A DNA stretch of 64,000 bases. Origin: Phallus indusiatus (lineage: Eukaryota; Basidiomycota; Agaricomycetes; Phallales; Phallaceae). The notes below the pieces were generated by a model. It had not been told where the DNA came from. It ran no database searches and saw only the letters and a program-made list of their open reading frames with translations. The DNA lies in the NCBI GenBank assembly GCA_027605045.1, contig JAQFWX010000089.1:1-64000 (forward strand), read 5' to 3'. Made by a program: the position numbers and the translations under genes. This document shows positions 36,001 through 47,941 of this stretch, one piece after another. The stretch's first letter is position 1. Each line of letters begins with the position of its first letter.

Positions 36001-36948
36001 ATGTCTTTAACTGGCGATGAACGACGTGCTTCCTTCTCTGACACAACAACTACAGCTGCTTCATCCCCAGTCGAGCCGGTGTTCAAATGCCCATTCGCCG
36101 CAAGAAGGCAACAAAGCGAAACCTCGTCATACTACATAATTGATGACGATCCAACTAATCCACACTGCTATCGTCGCCCGACAGAAACTGACACACGAGG
36201 ACCATGTCCTGCTTTGAACGCCCTCGCCAACCATGGTTATATGTATGTTTCCTCACAGTCGTTCTTATGGTGTGGTTGTCTCATTGTGTCTTTTACGTCG
36301 TTTAGTCCAAGAGACGGGAAGAACTTGACACCCAAGATACTCATGAAAGGCCTTCAACACCCTAATACCTATAATTGCTCAGCACCCTTGGCACGAGTCT
36401 TAGTCTGGGGCGGATTCATTTTGCTCCGACAGAACGGAAGACTCCCCAAGTCGATTTCATTACACGACATTGCTCTTCATAATCGAATTGAACACAACGC
36501 TTCTGTTGTGCACCGCAATACGCCCGACGGAGAAAAGTACGCCCCCATTGACGTCGATGTCAATCTGTTGGAACATTTCTTGGAAGAAGACTGGATGACG
36601 ATCGAGAGAATTGCCCGTCGACGTGTGGAGTTGGAGGTCGCTTCGCCATTAGATGGTGTACATTCCGAAATTGCACGAGGCGAATGGTCCTTGGTATTGG
36701 GTATTTTCGGCAAGGCCAATAAAGGCAGAATCAACTCGGACATTTTGAATGTCTGGCTGCAGGAAAATCGATTTGTTACGGGCTGGAAGCCATCACATCG
36801 TCAAAGTCTCTTTCATACTGTCGCCACCTCATTTAAGATTCGTGGAAGAATGAACAAATTCCGACCGGAGTATCAAGTTAATGGCGAAACCCGAAAGGGT
36901 TCTTACATTCAGGAGGCACTGAAGGGTGAAGAAAACGAAAAAGCATAG
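36001..36948 (+). CDS. Heme-thiolate peroxidase (chloroperoxidase / unspecific peroxygenase type)
   Basis: Exons 36001-36242 and 36306-36948 give 294 residues. The proximal heme motif is RGPCPALNALANHGYIPRDG with ligand Cys69. The distal motif reads IEHNASV (Glu143-His144-Asn145-Ala-Ser147); the family usually has Glu-His-Asp-x-Ser. A later conserved segment is EIARGEWSLVLGIFG, including the expected catalytic glutamate. Such enzymes use hydrogen peroxide to hydroxylate or halogenate organic compounds. There is no signal peptide: the start MSLTGDERRASFSD is polar, which is unusual because characterised peroxygenases are secreted. The 63-bp intron is in frame and stop-free. Confidence 0.9.
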   Translation: MSLTGDERRASFSDTTTTAASSPVEPVFKCPFAARRQQSETSSYYIIDDDPTNPHCYRRPTETDTRGPCPALNALANHGYMYVSSQSFLWCGCLIVSFTSFSPRDGKNLTPKILMKGLQHPNTYNCSAPLARVLVWGGFILLRQNGRLPKSISLHDIALHNRIEHNASVVHRNTPDGEKYAPIDVDVNLLEHFLEEDWMTIERIARRRVELEVASPLDGVHSEIARGEWSLVLGIFGKANKGRINSDILNVWLQENRFVTGWKPSHRQSLFHTVATSFKIRGRMNKFRPEYQVNGETRKGSYIQEALKGEENEKA

Positions 36949-37193
36949 CGCGCTCAGGGTGCATCATAACATGCACGATATATGTCATTCTATTTATTTT
37001 ATTCTCAATATATGTATATTAATAGTCCCATTCAAAAGTAGCAAATTTGTTTTATAGTTATCTATATAATTTATCTTATAATACATACGCTATACTGATA
37101 ATGAATTGAATTAACGAAGAATTGGCGCGAAAGTGAATTGCCCCACGTTCTCAACTGTGTTGTGATTTGGAACATGTGTACACAATACAATGT

Positions 37194-38689
37194 CTAGGCT
37201 GAAACTGGCTCTACCTCTGACGGCAGCTGTTTCCCTATTAGTGTCCGACGGCGTTGTTTAACACGTTCTGCCAAGCTTGAATCCGATGGAACCACGGGCA
37301 AAACTTGAACACGTTTTCGCTTGGAGAGGTTAGTGTGGTCAACATGGTCCGGATTACCATATGATGTGAAAACTTCTAGATTGGACTCGGGTTTGGACTT
37401 GCGTTTGCGGGGTTTTTCAGGCGACACGGACGGCTCTGGAGTGAGCAGGCCCGCGCCCTGCAAAATGACGTCTGATTTTTCTAATCCGAACTCGGAAAAG
37501 ATTTTGAGATCTGATGTAAATAAAACCTAAGGTGACATTAGTACGAGAAGATCGCATCTTTCAATCGCAAAGGCACAGCCTCTTACAGATTGTGCCCATC
37601 CGGCGTACGGACCCCAAACAGTCAATAATTTTGCTTGAACTTCGTCGTATATTTTGGGTGTCATTGTTACTTTGGTATTAGAACCTGTCCCACGTAAACG
37701 CAACCCATAGTGTTTCACCCCAATTTGGTAAACATGTGTGTCAACCGGTACTACGTCATGCTAGCGCAGTCATTGTCAGATAGGTCATTTCATGGGACAT
37801 AGGAAGGACCTACTTTGTCAAGACTCATAAGTAAAACACAATCGGCTACTTTCCGACCTACTCCGACGAACTTCAACAACGCCTCTCTTGCTTCGTCCGT
37901 CGTCTTGCTCCGTAAACCGTGCAAGTAGAGCTCTGGGTTCGATGTAGAGTTCGTACTCTCCTCTTTTTGTAGCTCTAAAAGCATCTGAGCCGTCCGTTGA
38001 ATATATTCGGCTCTATAACCAAAGCCTAAAGAGCGCAGCTTCGTCGGCGTTTCTGGACTTGCAAGTGCTGATGGTGAAGGAAACGGATAGTAGGATACTA
38101 ATTCATCATCTGAATCGGTCTGACATAAAATAGGCGATGAAAAATTTTTGCAAAGAGCCTGAACCATTTTGGTGATTCGCGAAATATGGTTGTTCTGCGA
38201 GCAAATAAACCTTTCAGGAATCGGAGGTCAGAGCTAGGAATCTGAAGCCCATATGCATGATACTTACGACATTAAACATTCCCATGGGTCTTGTCTTAAT
38301 ATTCGAATACCGGAAAAGCGATCCTTAATTCTCCTGAAAACAGGATCGCGAATACTCCAGTCATCGTAAAGATCTGAGAGGTTAACACCGAGCTGAAAAT
38401 AGTCGCGCAACCAAACAACAATCTCTTCATCTTTTTGAGCAGATTCAACATCATTCGAGTTAGGATAAAGTCCTCGATAGAATAATGACTCCGGTGCTTG
38501 TCGCAGACACACGACGCGGTCCCTCAGTGTAAAACGGTATTCAACGGCGGGTTTCAGCTCGGTCGGGCAGGGATCAGATACAGGAGTAGCCATCCATCTA
38601 AATGACTGACCACATTTGAGAACTGCAGACAGAGATAACTGCACAACTGGCAGAGGAAGTGCACGAAAACCGGGTGGTGGGAGAGCCAT
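37194..38689 (-). CDS. OGG1: 8-oxoguanine DNA glycosylase/lyase OGG1
   Basis: Exons 38689-38268, 38210-37814, 37760-37587 and 37526-37194 give 441 residues. Landmarks: SAVLKCGQSFRW near the N-terminus, SFICSQNNHISRI, the helix-hairpin-helix VGVGRKVADCVLLMSLDK with catalytic Lys261, and VPVDTHVYQIG with Asp280. These are equivalent to human Lys249 and Asp268. It excises oxidised guanine opposite cytosine in base-excision repair. The C-terminal 85 residues are a basic extension with KPRKRKSK, SKRKRVQ and KQRRR, likely nuclear-localisation signals. It converges with the peroxidase gene, with 245 bp between stops. Confidence 0.96.
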
Positions 38690-39476
38690 AAAGTTTGGAA
38701 GGAGACTGAGACGCGTTATGTCACGACAATAGTCACACGACACTCTGTAACAGTCGTGCCACGGACAAGAGTGAATTCTCGGTCTTTGAATTTTGGTAAA
38801 TTCTCATAGAAGTCTTTGACTGAAACCTTCTTTAAAACGATATCTTTTACTAGCCTGCACCGTTGACGGCCGAACGAACGGAACGATTGTTATCAATGAA
38901 ACTGAGGTGATCAGGTTTCTCTGCGAGAAATCCAACCTCAATGCGAGGGCGGTCTACACAATGGCAAACACTCATCAACGACTCGAAGGAGGACATGTTT
39001 TTGTTCGTGGTATATCTCCGATCTAGAATCCAACTGTCTGTATGGAACATTTGCTTTTTACCCTTGATAGCGAACACCCCTCACAATTCCGCAAGGTTTA
39101 CTGATTAGGAAATAGTAGAACGCAAACGTGCCGCTGCACCGATAGGTTCGTTTCTACGATTCATCACATCCTTCTTCCGTCTCAAATATTAGGCCGGTTT
39201 GTATGATAGATTAATTTTATATGGTATCGTTGGTCAGGAGCGTCTGGTATTATTGTGAGTCTCTCTTTCCTTCCGTGTTGCTTGAGCTTTAAACCACGCA
39301 TCAGAGATCGTTGTGATACTTATCAACCTCCTCTCTACGATCTTTTTATTCAATCTGAACTCGAGTATTCTGTAAACATAAAACAATCAGCTATTTCCAA
39401 GTCTGATTGCCTACAATTGCCTGCAATTTGTCTGACAAACGGCGTGTTTTCTATTAGCGGGCGGATCTCGGAGTCC
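38690..39476. other. Intergenic, upstream of transposon copy 2
   Basis: This 787-bp stretch holds the OGG1 promoter. A 75-codon minus frame (39077-38850) is open but unrecognised. The stretch ends at the 11-bp target-site duplication of transposon copy 2. Confidence 0.45.
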
Positions 39477-39487
39477 GGTTCAAGTGC

Positions 39488-40254
39488 AGACTCCTTCCCA
39501 GCCGCTTTTCGTGTATGGCTCAAAATCCGAGCCCGCCGTATATATAACTTTAAAAATAAACTATGGGTGTTTATGGACGTTCAGGGTGAAATTCAAGGTC
39601 CGATACTTCCAAATTCGCTCATACACGAAAAGACGACTGGCACACAATGTTAAGCGAGCGTGCCATGTTTGGTCCTCTGGTCGCGCAAAGTCGCGTAACG
39701 CGCGTTTCTCATTAGTACACTGTATGCATACATTTCTACCAGTCCTTTCACATCTGTCTTTAAAGTTGAATTAAAACAGCTCCAGCTCATATTCTAGGAA
39801 GTATGTGCTTTGCCGCTCCTCTCATGCATCTCAAGGCCAACGCCATTGAGCAAGCTGAGCAAAAGCCGAGTGACTTTTAGCTTAATAGTCTTACAAAAAA
39901 TTATTTATCCAGCTGTGAGACTTGATTTATTACCTCTTAATATTTACTACACTGTTTTATTCATGTAAATCATGGGTCATTGAAGGGACTGACTACCCGA
40001 AGCTTGATTTGTATGAAACCGATGATGTCGACACGTAGTAAATCAACGCGACTTTGCGCGACCAGAGGACCAAACATGGCACGCTCGCTTAACATTGTGT
40101 GCCAGTCGTCTTTTCGTGTATGAGCGAATTTGGAAGTATCGGACCTTGAATTTCACCCTGAACGTCCATAAACACCCATAGTTTATTTTTAAAGTTATAT
40201 ATACGGCGGGCTCGGATTTTGAGCCATACACGAAAAGCGGCTGGGAAGGAGTCT
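39488..40254. mobile_element. Non-autonomous inverted-repeat DNA transposon, copy 2 (767 bp, Mutator-like)
   Basis: Same termini, same orientation and, by eye, the same sequence as the copy at 1330-2098, except for two fewer bases in the centre (CTCCTCTC versus CTCCCCTCTC). The flanking 11-bp duplication is GGTTCAAGTGC (39477-39487 and 40255-40265), different from that of copy 1, which shows independent insertion. The right arm presents TATATATA at 40196-40203 toward the CoA ligase, whose ATG is at 40376. No transposase is encoded; it must be mobilised by an enzyme elsewhere. Confidence 0.93.
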
Positions 40255-40375
40255 GGTTCAAGTGCATCATCCGCGTCATCGGTCACCAGTCGCCGGTCAC
40301 CTGACTACAACTCTAACATATTTCAAAATTTCTCATCGAATGTTCACTTCTTACACGCAACCCACTAAAACCAAA

Positions 40376-42630
40376 ATGGTCCGTATTTATCGCTCGACAG
40401 ATCCTCACGTTGATATTCCGCGACGCTCCATCTATACCCACATCTTTTCTGAAGGATACGACCTTCAGAAACCGGCGTATATTGACGCAGCTACAGGTCA
40501 AACATTGACAAGGAAGGATGTTCGAGATCTCACCTTACAATTTGCCTGGTCCATCAAACACATCTTGTCGCAAAATCGTGGCGATACTATGGCTTTGTTC
40601 TCCATGAACTCGATTGTGTGGCCTTTAGTACTACTAGGGGGTATTGCGGCCGGTCTTCGCGTTACCACTATTAACAGCTCCTATACCCCTTCAGAGTTGC
40701 TGCATCAGTTACAGGTAGACGCCACTCGCAACCATGACCATCCAGTTAGAGATGATATTCTTTCAGGACAGTGGCGCCTATTATATTTTTACCCATCCGA
40801 GTCTATTGAACAATGCCGTGGAAACACTCAGATTGATGAAAGTGAATGATGTTGATATCAGAAAGCGTATCATCCTTGCTGGACCTCCCTCTTCTTATTC
40901 AGGCATTGAAAAAGGCTGGCTCCGCTTTGATGATCTTCTCGGTAAAGGGCAACTGGAAAAGGAAGAAACATTCGACGACGCGGCTACGAACGAAACTGTC
41001 CTTTTGTGCTACTCTTCCGGGACAACTTCCAAGTCAAAGGGTGTAGAGGTTTGAGCTGGAATTTAGTTACTTGTAGCTGTCGAAGCTAATCCAATTTGCA
41101 CTACCTCATAGTTAACCCATCATAACGTCGTGGGTGTTATGTGCGGAGTAAGACATAGGTTCAAATATGTCAATGCACACGGAGCCGTTATGCTTAGTGT
41201 TTTACCCTTTGTAAGTTTGACTCTAAGCCTTAATGATTTTGTGTTCATGAGAGTTTAAATTGACAGTATCACATCTACGGCTTGGTAAAACTTGTTCTTG
41301 TGCCCTTTCTATCTGGATGTCCGCAAGTAATTATGTCACATTTTAATCCCGAAGATTTTTGCGCAAACGTAGAACGATATAAAGTGACCGTTGCCCTCAT
41401 CGTTCCGCCAATTTTGGTTGTTCTTACAAATCACCCCGGTAAGGAATCTTGTTTGAAGCTGAGCGATCGACATTTTGACTGGTATTCGTGAGACAGCACC
41501 CGACAAATATGACTTGCGATCGTTGAAAATCCTTTTTTCTGGAGCAGCCCCTTTAAAAAAGGATCTCATTTTAGCAGTCAGGGCACGCATGGAGAAACAA
41601 GGCGCAGATATTCAATTTCCTCAAGGTGGGCCACATTCTTCTTGTACTTTGTACTTTGAGGATAAAGCTTTATCGTGTAGGGTGGGGACTCACTGAGACC
41701 AGCCCGACTTGCACCATGCAAATGCCCGAAGATTGGCTCCGGAAGGCGGGAAGTATCGGTGGACTATTAGCTAATGTTGAAGCTCGAATTGTTTTAGAGG
41801 ATGGAACCGATGCACCTGAGGGTGAGGCGGGGGAGATATGGATCAGAAGTCCTATTGTCATGAAGGTATGCTGACCTGTATTATTGATTCTGAGTAGTCG
41901 TTGGAGCTTATTTCAGGGATACTTGAACAATCCGATTGCCACTCGTGAAGCTATCACACCTGACGGGTGGTTCAAAACAGGGGATGTTGCGACGATAGAC
42001 AACGATGGTTATCTTACTATCGTTGACAGAAAAAAAGAGCTGATAAAATACAAGGTACGGTTAATGTTTACACGTCAAAGGGATGCCAAATTATGACCAA
42101 TGGTTGTTTCAGGGTTTTCAAGGTACAGTTACAGTCTTTTTCCTTTCTTCTGTGAGAATTGAACGAAAAGCACTTCAGTTCCTCCCGCTGATTTGGAAGG
42201 CATACTCCTCGCCCATCCTAAAATAGTCGATGCAGGGGTTATCGGTGTATGGTCAGACAAAGAAGCAACAGAGTTTCCCCGGTAATACTTTCAACAATCT
42301 TCTTTCGATCCCGTACTAATCAGGTACTTATCTAGTGCATACGTCGTTCCAAGAGGTGGTATAGAGTCTCTTAAGACGTCGGCCGAAAAAGAAGCATTCG
42401 GCCTTGAAGTGCAGAGCTGGATTCAAAACAAGGTGGCACGACATAAATATCTTCGCGGCGGAGTTGTGGTAGTAGATTCAATACCTAAAAGGTTGGTAAT
42501 ATATGCGTTTAATTTTACAATATCTTTCATATTTCACTTCTCAAGCTTGGCGGGAAAGATTTTGCGGAAGGAGTTAAGAGAATTGGCTAAAAAAGAATTG
42601 CATGTTACTGGCTCGAGGGTGAAATTATGA
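40376..42630 (+). CDS. Acyl/aryl-CoA ligase (4-coumarate-CoA ligase-like), paralogue 3
   Basis: Eleven exons: 40376-40714, 40767-41048, 41112-41210, 41267-41438, 41497-41625, 41681-41865, 41917-42054, 42113-42122, 42179-42281, 42336-42491 and 42546-42630, giving 565 residues. Structure equals the other two paralogues apart from one extra codon in exon 3. Motifs are intact: [60 protein letters not shown] and [11 protein letters not shown]. The C-terminus is RVKL. Sequence is clearly more diverged, for example [12 protein letters not shown] in place of [13 protein letters not shown] transposon ends 121 bp upstream of the ATG, so the native promoter has been displaced or replaced. Confidence 0.95.
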
Positions 42631-44063
42631 AGGAAGGCTTGCATAGTATAAGATTATAATTCGCACATTTTTCTCAGGCATTGTATACATATTATTCCTT
42701 AAACTTATACAATGAAGTTTTTGTTTTCGTCCAGTCCAGTTTGTCATATGCTCCTTCCCTTAGGGGTGATCAATAGCGAACATAACTTTTGGGAGGTAAT
42801 ACCTATATGTCTGAGATTTACATTCAAAGAGTCCGTCCAATATAAGATTTATGAGCATGACGTAATTCTATTTTTTTCATTTCGTCATACGTCGACAATC
42901 ATTCCTCGAACTAACGTTAACTTCATCTCCAGTTTGAATTCATAACATTGCTCAAGAACCATGGTCTTAAACTGAGGTCTCGTCAACTGAGGCGACAATT
43001 TACCCAAAATCTCTATCGCCTCTCTCTTGGCAGCAACCTCCTTCATGAGCTAATTTGTTCGTCCATTAACGCCTGGCAGTAACCAACAGAGAAGTCCTCT
43101 TCGTCTTCGCCTTGCTTTCGGAATACATACTCAAATAAAATGCACTGAACATGTCAGAATCGGTAATGCATTGTTGAAAAAGATACGCGCCATAGCAATT
43201 TTCGAAGGCTCGCAAAAGTGAAAGGTTGCCTCAAGTTTGCTCTCCGTCGCCTCACGCACGAAACGGTCGAAATTTGCCTGATCTACAGTCAAATCGAACG
43301 AAAGAAGGCTATAGGAATATGTCGGCGATATGTCGCAGGATAAAATTCCATGTCGTTTCAAACAAGACTGAGAGGTGCGCCATCTACCATCACCGTCCTT
43401 TGTGATGTTATGAGCGATAACACGAGGAACAGCCTGGATGCCAGAGTGACATATTCCATGCTCGCTACCTCACTTGCCATTCGACTACCAAGAGCACGAG
43501 CCTGCTCATCGGTCTTGCCATTAACAGGCCTGTAAGGTACACAAGCAACGATTTCCATTGACGAAAATGGACAACGTTGTTTCCGCCATTGACTCATTAA
43601 ATGACCCCAACTGGCTGACCGGGGGCCATTAATTTTGCATGCGGTAGTGGATCCAAGTTCAAAGTCGCGCTCTGACTGTAAGCTCAAGACGGGTATCAAC
43701 GAAGTCCTCAGTCATGTGGCATTCGTGACATAAAACTAAGCCCTACTCCGACTCCTGACTTGAGGTCCACGGGCCAACGGCATTGCAACATTTTTCACTG
43801 CGTATTTCAAATAAAACGTTTTTGACAGGGCTATAAATAGCGGTGGAAAGTTCAATCCGCGATATCCTTCATTATTTTTCTCGATATTCATTTCACAGCT
43901 ACACTCGAATTGAGTTATTTATCTAATTAATACAGATTTGCAAACTGCAATGAATCACTTTCCGTGTAAATTGCTCCGAGGAAGCATTACAAGGCAAACT
44001 GAGCTAAACCAAGAAAGACACAAGTACAGCATATATTAAACAAATTCGAAGGAACGGAATTGA
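42631..44063. other. Intergenic with degraded coding-like segment
   Basis: This 1433-bp stretch includes, on the minus strand at about 43720-42960, adjacent open pieces in different frames. One reads FDRFVREATESKLEATFHFC, another SMEIVACVPYRPVNGKTDEQ. No single splice model joins them and I recognise no family. It may be a decayed gene. Confidence 0.35.
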
Positions 44064-45766
44064 TTATGACTCGTCAGTTTTTGCCTTTTTAGATATATGG
44101 ATAATCGGAACGGTTGGATCTGTATTCCCAGGACCATCGGTTGCCCCCACGTCGCGTTTACGCTTCTCACCACCCTGTGAGCTTCCATTACGTGCGCCTC
44201 CTTTGTTACCTCCACGACCGCCTTTACTACCTCTTCCTCCACGCCCCCCACGTCCTCCTCTCCCACTTTTCCCACCACGATTCCCTTCGCCAGACACTAT
44301 TCGCTGAGCGGCAGTTTGAGCACGCTCAATTTGGAAGGCTTTCTCCGTTTCCTCTAAAATATGACGTTGTAATCGCAAATAAGTGGCAAACAGTAAAGAA
44401 GGACAAACCGTCTAAAAGTTCCCAGGAGACTTCTTGATTGTTTATAGTTTTGAGGTGTTCACGAACGAATGAAATATCCTCTTCGGAAAGACACTTGTCG
44501 AATCCTACTATACCAAAATCGTCTCCGCGTGAATATTTAATGTACGGCGGTCGTTCGAATCTGTCTTTCAAAGGAGCCTGCAGAAAACAACGGAAAAAGG
44601 TTTTGTTCAGAAAGGTCTCGAAAGAAAAGAGATAATCAAGTACCTTGACTTCCGCAAATCTAACGTCTCCATCGCACCCGGTGAATTTGAGGGATGCACC
44701 CTTGACATAGGGAATTTCGGACTCGTCAACGCTTCCGCCATTCTCTTCGTTCACTTTGAGTCGAGTGCCCATAAATTCCAAATAAATATCAGGCTTTTCT
44801 TCATTCGGGAGGGCTCCGTCTTTGTTTTTATTTTTGTTCTTAGCCATGCTCTTGTCCATGCTGAACGCGTTGAAACCTTTACGAGTACCCACTCGATTAA
44901 TTTGTGCTGCTGAGCCTGTAAGACCCTTTTCTTTAATCTTCATTTCACAATAGGCTTCTTTTGACATGGTAAGTAGGTCTGCACCGTTCCATTGAGGTTT
45001 CGGATCGGCTTCCAAGAATTTGTTCACCGAATCCATGTTGGAGAATTCACAAAAGACAGAGCCCTATTTGACAAAAAACGGAGATTTGAGGTTTTAGAAC
45101 GAGTTTAAAACTGTATAATTACCTTGAAAGCTTTGGTTTGATCAACGCGACGCATGCGAATAGCGTTTACCGCGCCCCATTGAGAGAAGAATTTTTCAAT
45201 CTCGTCCTGCAGGGTTGGTGTTTCATCACCAAAACCTTTCTGATATGATTTGTCATGTTGGGAATCTTTCTGAAAGTTTTCGAGAAGACGTACAGCATAG
45301 ATGCTTCGCTCTAGCAGGGATTCCGGCTCTTTCACCTCGTCTGGTCGTCGAACCTTGGTACCAGATGGGTCAACTTCTACTAATTTGGACCTCTCGCGAA
45401 GGATATCTGCCATCCAAGGCACGCCCTTAGACTGAAATTGACGCATTCGTTTGAAAGAAGCGATTGTCGCAAGCGGTACCCAATGCTCTGCATTGGCAGA
45501 ATGTAGCGTCCATAGAAACCTATCATACGGTAAATTGGAATCAGCGAAATAAAATTCCACTAAATCGCAAGAGATCGTGAAAAAGTATCTTTGCAAGACG
45601 ACGTGGATACCAACGGACCTTGTTTAAGAACTTTTGCCGCGACATCCTCGTCGCTCATCTCATCCATGTCATTTATCACGGGTTTTGTGGTCGCAACGGC
45701 GGCGGAAGTATCCGCATTCTTGATTTCCGGCACAATCTCGACGCTTTCAGTGGTTGGTACGGCCAT
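44064..45766 (-). CDS. La (lupus La / Lhp1-type) RNA-binding protein
   Basis: Exons 45766-45619, 45559-45123, 45063-44644, 44577-44409 and 44353-44064 give 487 residues. The La winged-helix motif starts VEFYFADSNLPYDRFLW (about residue 50) and includes FKRMRQF and VEVDPSGTKVRRPDEV. An RRM follows (YAVRLLENF to GSVFCEFSN). A second RRM-like xRRM has ASLKFTGCDGDVRFAEVK and APLKDRFERPPYIKYSRGDD. The tail is Gly/Arg rich with basic repeats and ISKKAKTDES. La binds the 3' oligo-U of nascent RNA polymerase III transcripts and assists folding in the nucleus. Phase agrees at every junction. Confidence 0.95.
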
Positions 45767-45935
45767 GGAGAAGATGAAAAAGACAGGAAGCCAGCGTCTT
45801 CAGCCTGAGCTTGACTGGTCAGAATTCTGTGTCGAGACTAAAGGCGCTTAATACATATTCCCACGCAAGTTTACGTCTCTTACGTCAGTGCGTTCGGATG
45901 TACAGGTTTTTTGTTTCTGTCACGGTCTACGTTGT

Positions 45936-47260
45936 TTACTCGACTGCCTGCAGAATTTCCAGCGTCGTAGATATAACTATCCCTTTATTCTCGGCTGTTA
46001 TTCCTCCAACCCAGACATCCGAGCCGTTGACAGCAAGCACGTTTGTTTTTGAGATTCCCTGAAGTGCATGAGACGAGAATCGCTTTCCTAGCTTTCCTTT
46101 TGAAACCTCAAACAAGGTCAGATTCCCTAGCAGGGACAATGTCACCAGTCGATCAGAGTCAATAAAAGCACTAGATTCATAGCAATTAGCTTAGGTTATG
46201 AAAAGAGATCGGGAAGCGCGAACATTCCAACGATAGGTCCATCAGCGGCTTGATAATAGCTTGCGTTGTCTTCTCGGAGTCCATCCCATTTCCGCCGTTT
46301 CTTTCTATGAGACAGAGTCTTGTCTCCACCAAACCCCACCCATATCCTGCCGTCAGCTAAGCCACATGCGATGACATCGTTAGGAGAGATCGATAAGCAT
46401 TGGATGAAGGGTGGTGATAAAGCAATCTGAGACGATGAATCCGCGGGACTTTCTAGCAACTGGGTTCGGATAAGTGAAAGATACAAGCAAATATCTACTG
46501 ACCGATTTTGAAGGATGAGAGGATAGTGCCGAGGAGGTAGTCGTAATGAAAGACGTTGAAGTCAAACCCTGCAGATACCACTGAAAGCACGTTTGACTTT
46601 GGTTTCATATGTGAAAACGAAGGACACTAACGTTCACGTGGACGATGGGGTAAGAAAGATACATTCATGCAAATCTATATTGAAGGTCGTCTCAGCGTTT
46701 CATCACAAATGAAAGCTAAAATAGCTCACGCTTGAATGACTTGTCTTCATTACGGTTCTTTCTTTGTTTTGCAAATTTATAGTTCCAACGACTCCGGAGT
46801 CAAGAGTGTAAGCCAAATGAGATTTATTGACGGTAATCTAGCCACAGTAAATTAAGATGCTAGGCCATGACTGAGAGGCAAACCTGGTTGAGAACATCGT
46901 CAGCTTCTTCGGTGAGGCGGTTTTCGAACATGGCGTCCTTTCTGTCCAGTATTAATTTGTCCGAGCCACATTCAAAACAGAATATCTTTGCAAAGTGATT
47001 AGCGATGAACTTAACGGTATTAACTCCCAACGTACGTGTTGTCCGCATGCAATCCATAAAAAGAGCGACGTTGAACTTGGGTCTCGTGAAAATGCTAAAG
47101 AAGAAATCTCAGAATTAAAGCCTTTTATGGCCTTCCATACTTTCGAGTATGGCTTTTGATATATTCTGACACTACCGTCATCTGTTGCAACGGCCAGGTG
47201 CTCTGCAGAAGAAGAAAAGACAATCACAACAACAGGATAGGGAAGCGCCAATTCTCCCAT
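45936..47260 (-). CDS. WD40-repeat protein
   Basis: Exons 47260-47036, 46985-46884, 46837-46730, 46674-46632, 46580-46503, 46452-46224 and 46170-45936 give 339 residues. WD-type strands include AEHLAVATDDGSVRIYQ, SHLAYTLDSGVVGTINL, VSAGFDFNVFHYDY, PNDVIACGLADGRIWVG and DRLVTLSLLGNLTLFEV, fitting a seven-blade propeller of minimal size. RKKRRKWDGL is a basic insert. It resembles small WDR53-like scaffold proteins, but no orthologue is assigned. The ATG at 47260 is the first in frame; a further upstream exon cannot be excluded. It lies head-to-tail upstream of La with 169 bp between them. Confidence 0.85.
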
Positions 47261-47941
47261 GCCTGAAACGCGTGAGTGTCACACAATTTGTCACGTTTCA
47301 ACGCCTCTTCGTTTACTCCGAGTCAATTGGCCCAGTTTGGGAGGAAAGTCCCTACATTATTTGGAACAAGCTGATATCTGACCTTACCATCTTACTCATC
47401 TAGACGCGTAAAAAATTTCTTCGTTTTTCAGATTATCATTATCACATCGTGCTCTTATATACTGATGTTTCACCCACTACACCTTATAAATTCGATTCAA
47501 ACTGTCAATCATTATTTGAAGTGACGTCTTGAGCTCATTCACTCTCAAAACAATATACTCTGGCGCGCCGATCGATTTCGACCGAACGCTATTCGACGCG
47601 AAACTCAATGGTCAACAGTCCTTGTCTCGAATGTGATTATCGTTTTTTTTTCATCATCCAGCTTGTCCTCTTTGTTTGTCCAGACTGTCCAGGACTTGAG
47701 CTGTACAAACACAATGAGCAAAGAACGTAATCAAATGGCTTTGTCTTCTGAAGGCATGTCTTCAAACACCCAGTTTTCTAGTTCCAGACCCTTTGAAAAC
47801 AACTCACGTTTAGGACCCAGACTACTAGTAGTACGTCACTGTTGATAAACAATTCCCGGAACCAGCCCGGGCGGTTCTTGTCACAGCCCTAACACGCCAG
47901 CCTGGGTTTCAAGCTTGCTTCAACTCTCCTGGTCACTCTCA
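47261..47941. other. Intergenic
   Basis: This 681-bp region separates the divergent WD40 and kinase 1 genes. A short plus-strand frame starting at an ATG near 47714 (MSKERNQMALSSEG) ends before the kinase start and cannot be spliced to it without a stop. The last 60 bp resemble the corresponding leader of kinase copy 2. Confidence 0.45.

Noticed and set aside
15144..42630. Secondary-metabolite gene cluster
   Set aside because: Ligases, a monooxygenase and a peroxygenase occur, but no PKS, NRPS or terpene synthase, transporter or dedicated regulator, and housekeeping genes are interspersed.
47714..47845. Short upstream frame MSKERNQMALSSEG as a first exon of kinase 1
   Set aside because: Every splice that removes its stop introduces another stop before the kinase start, and copy 2 has no equivalent.
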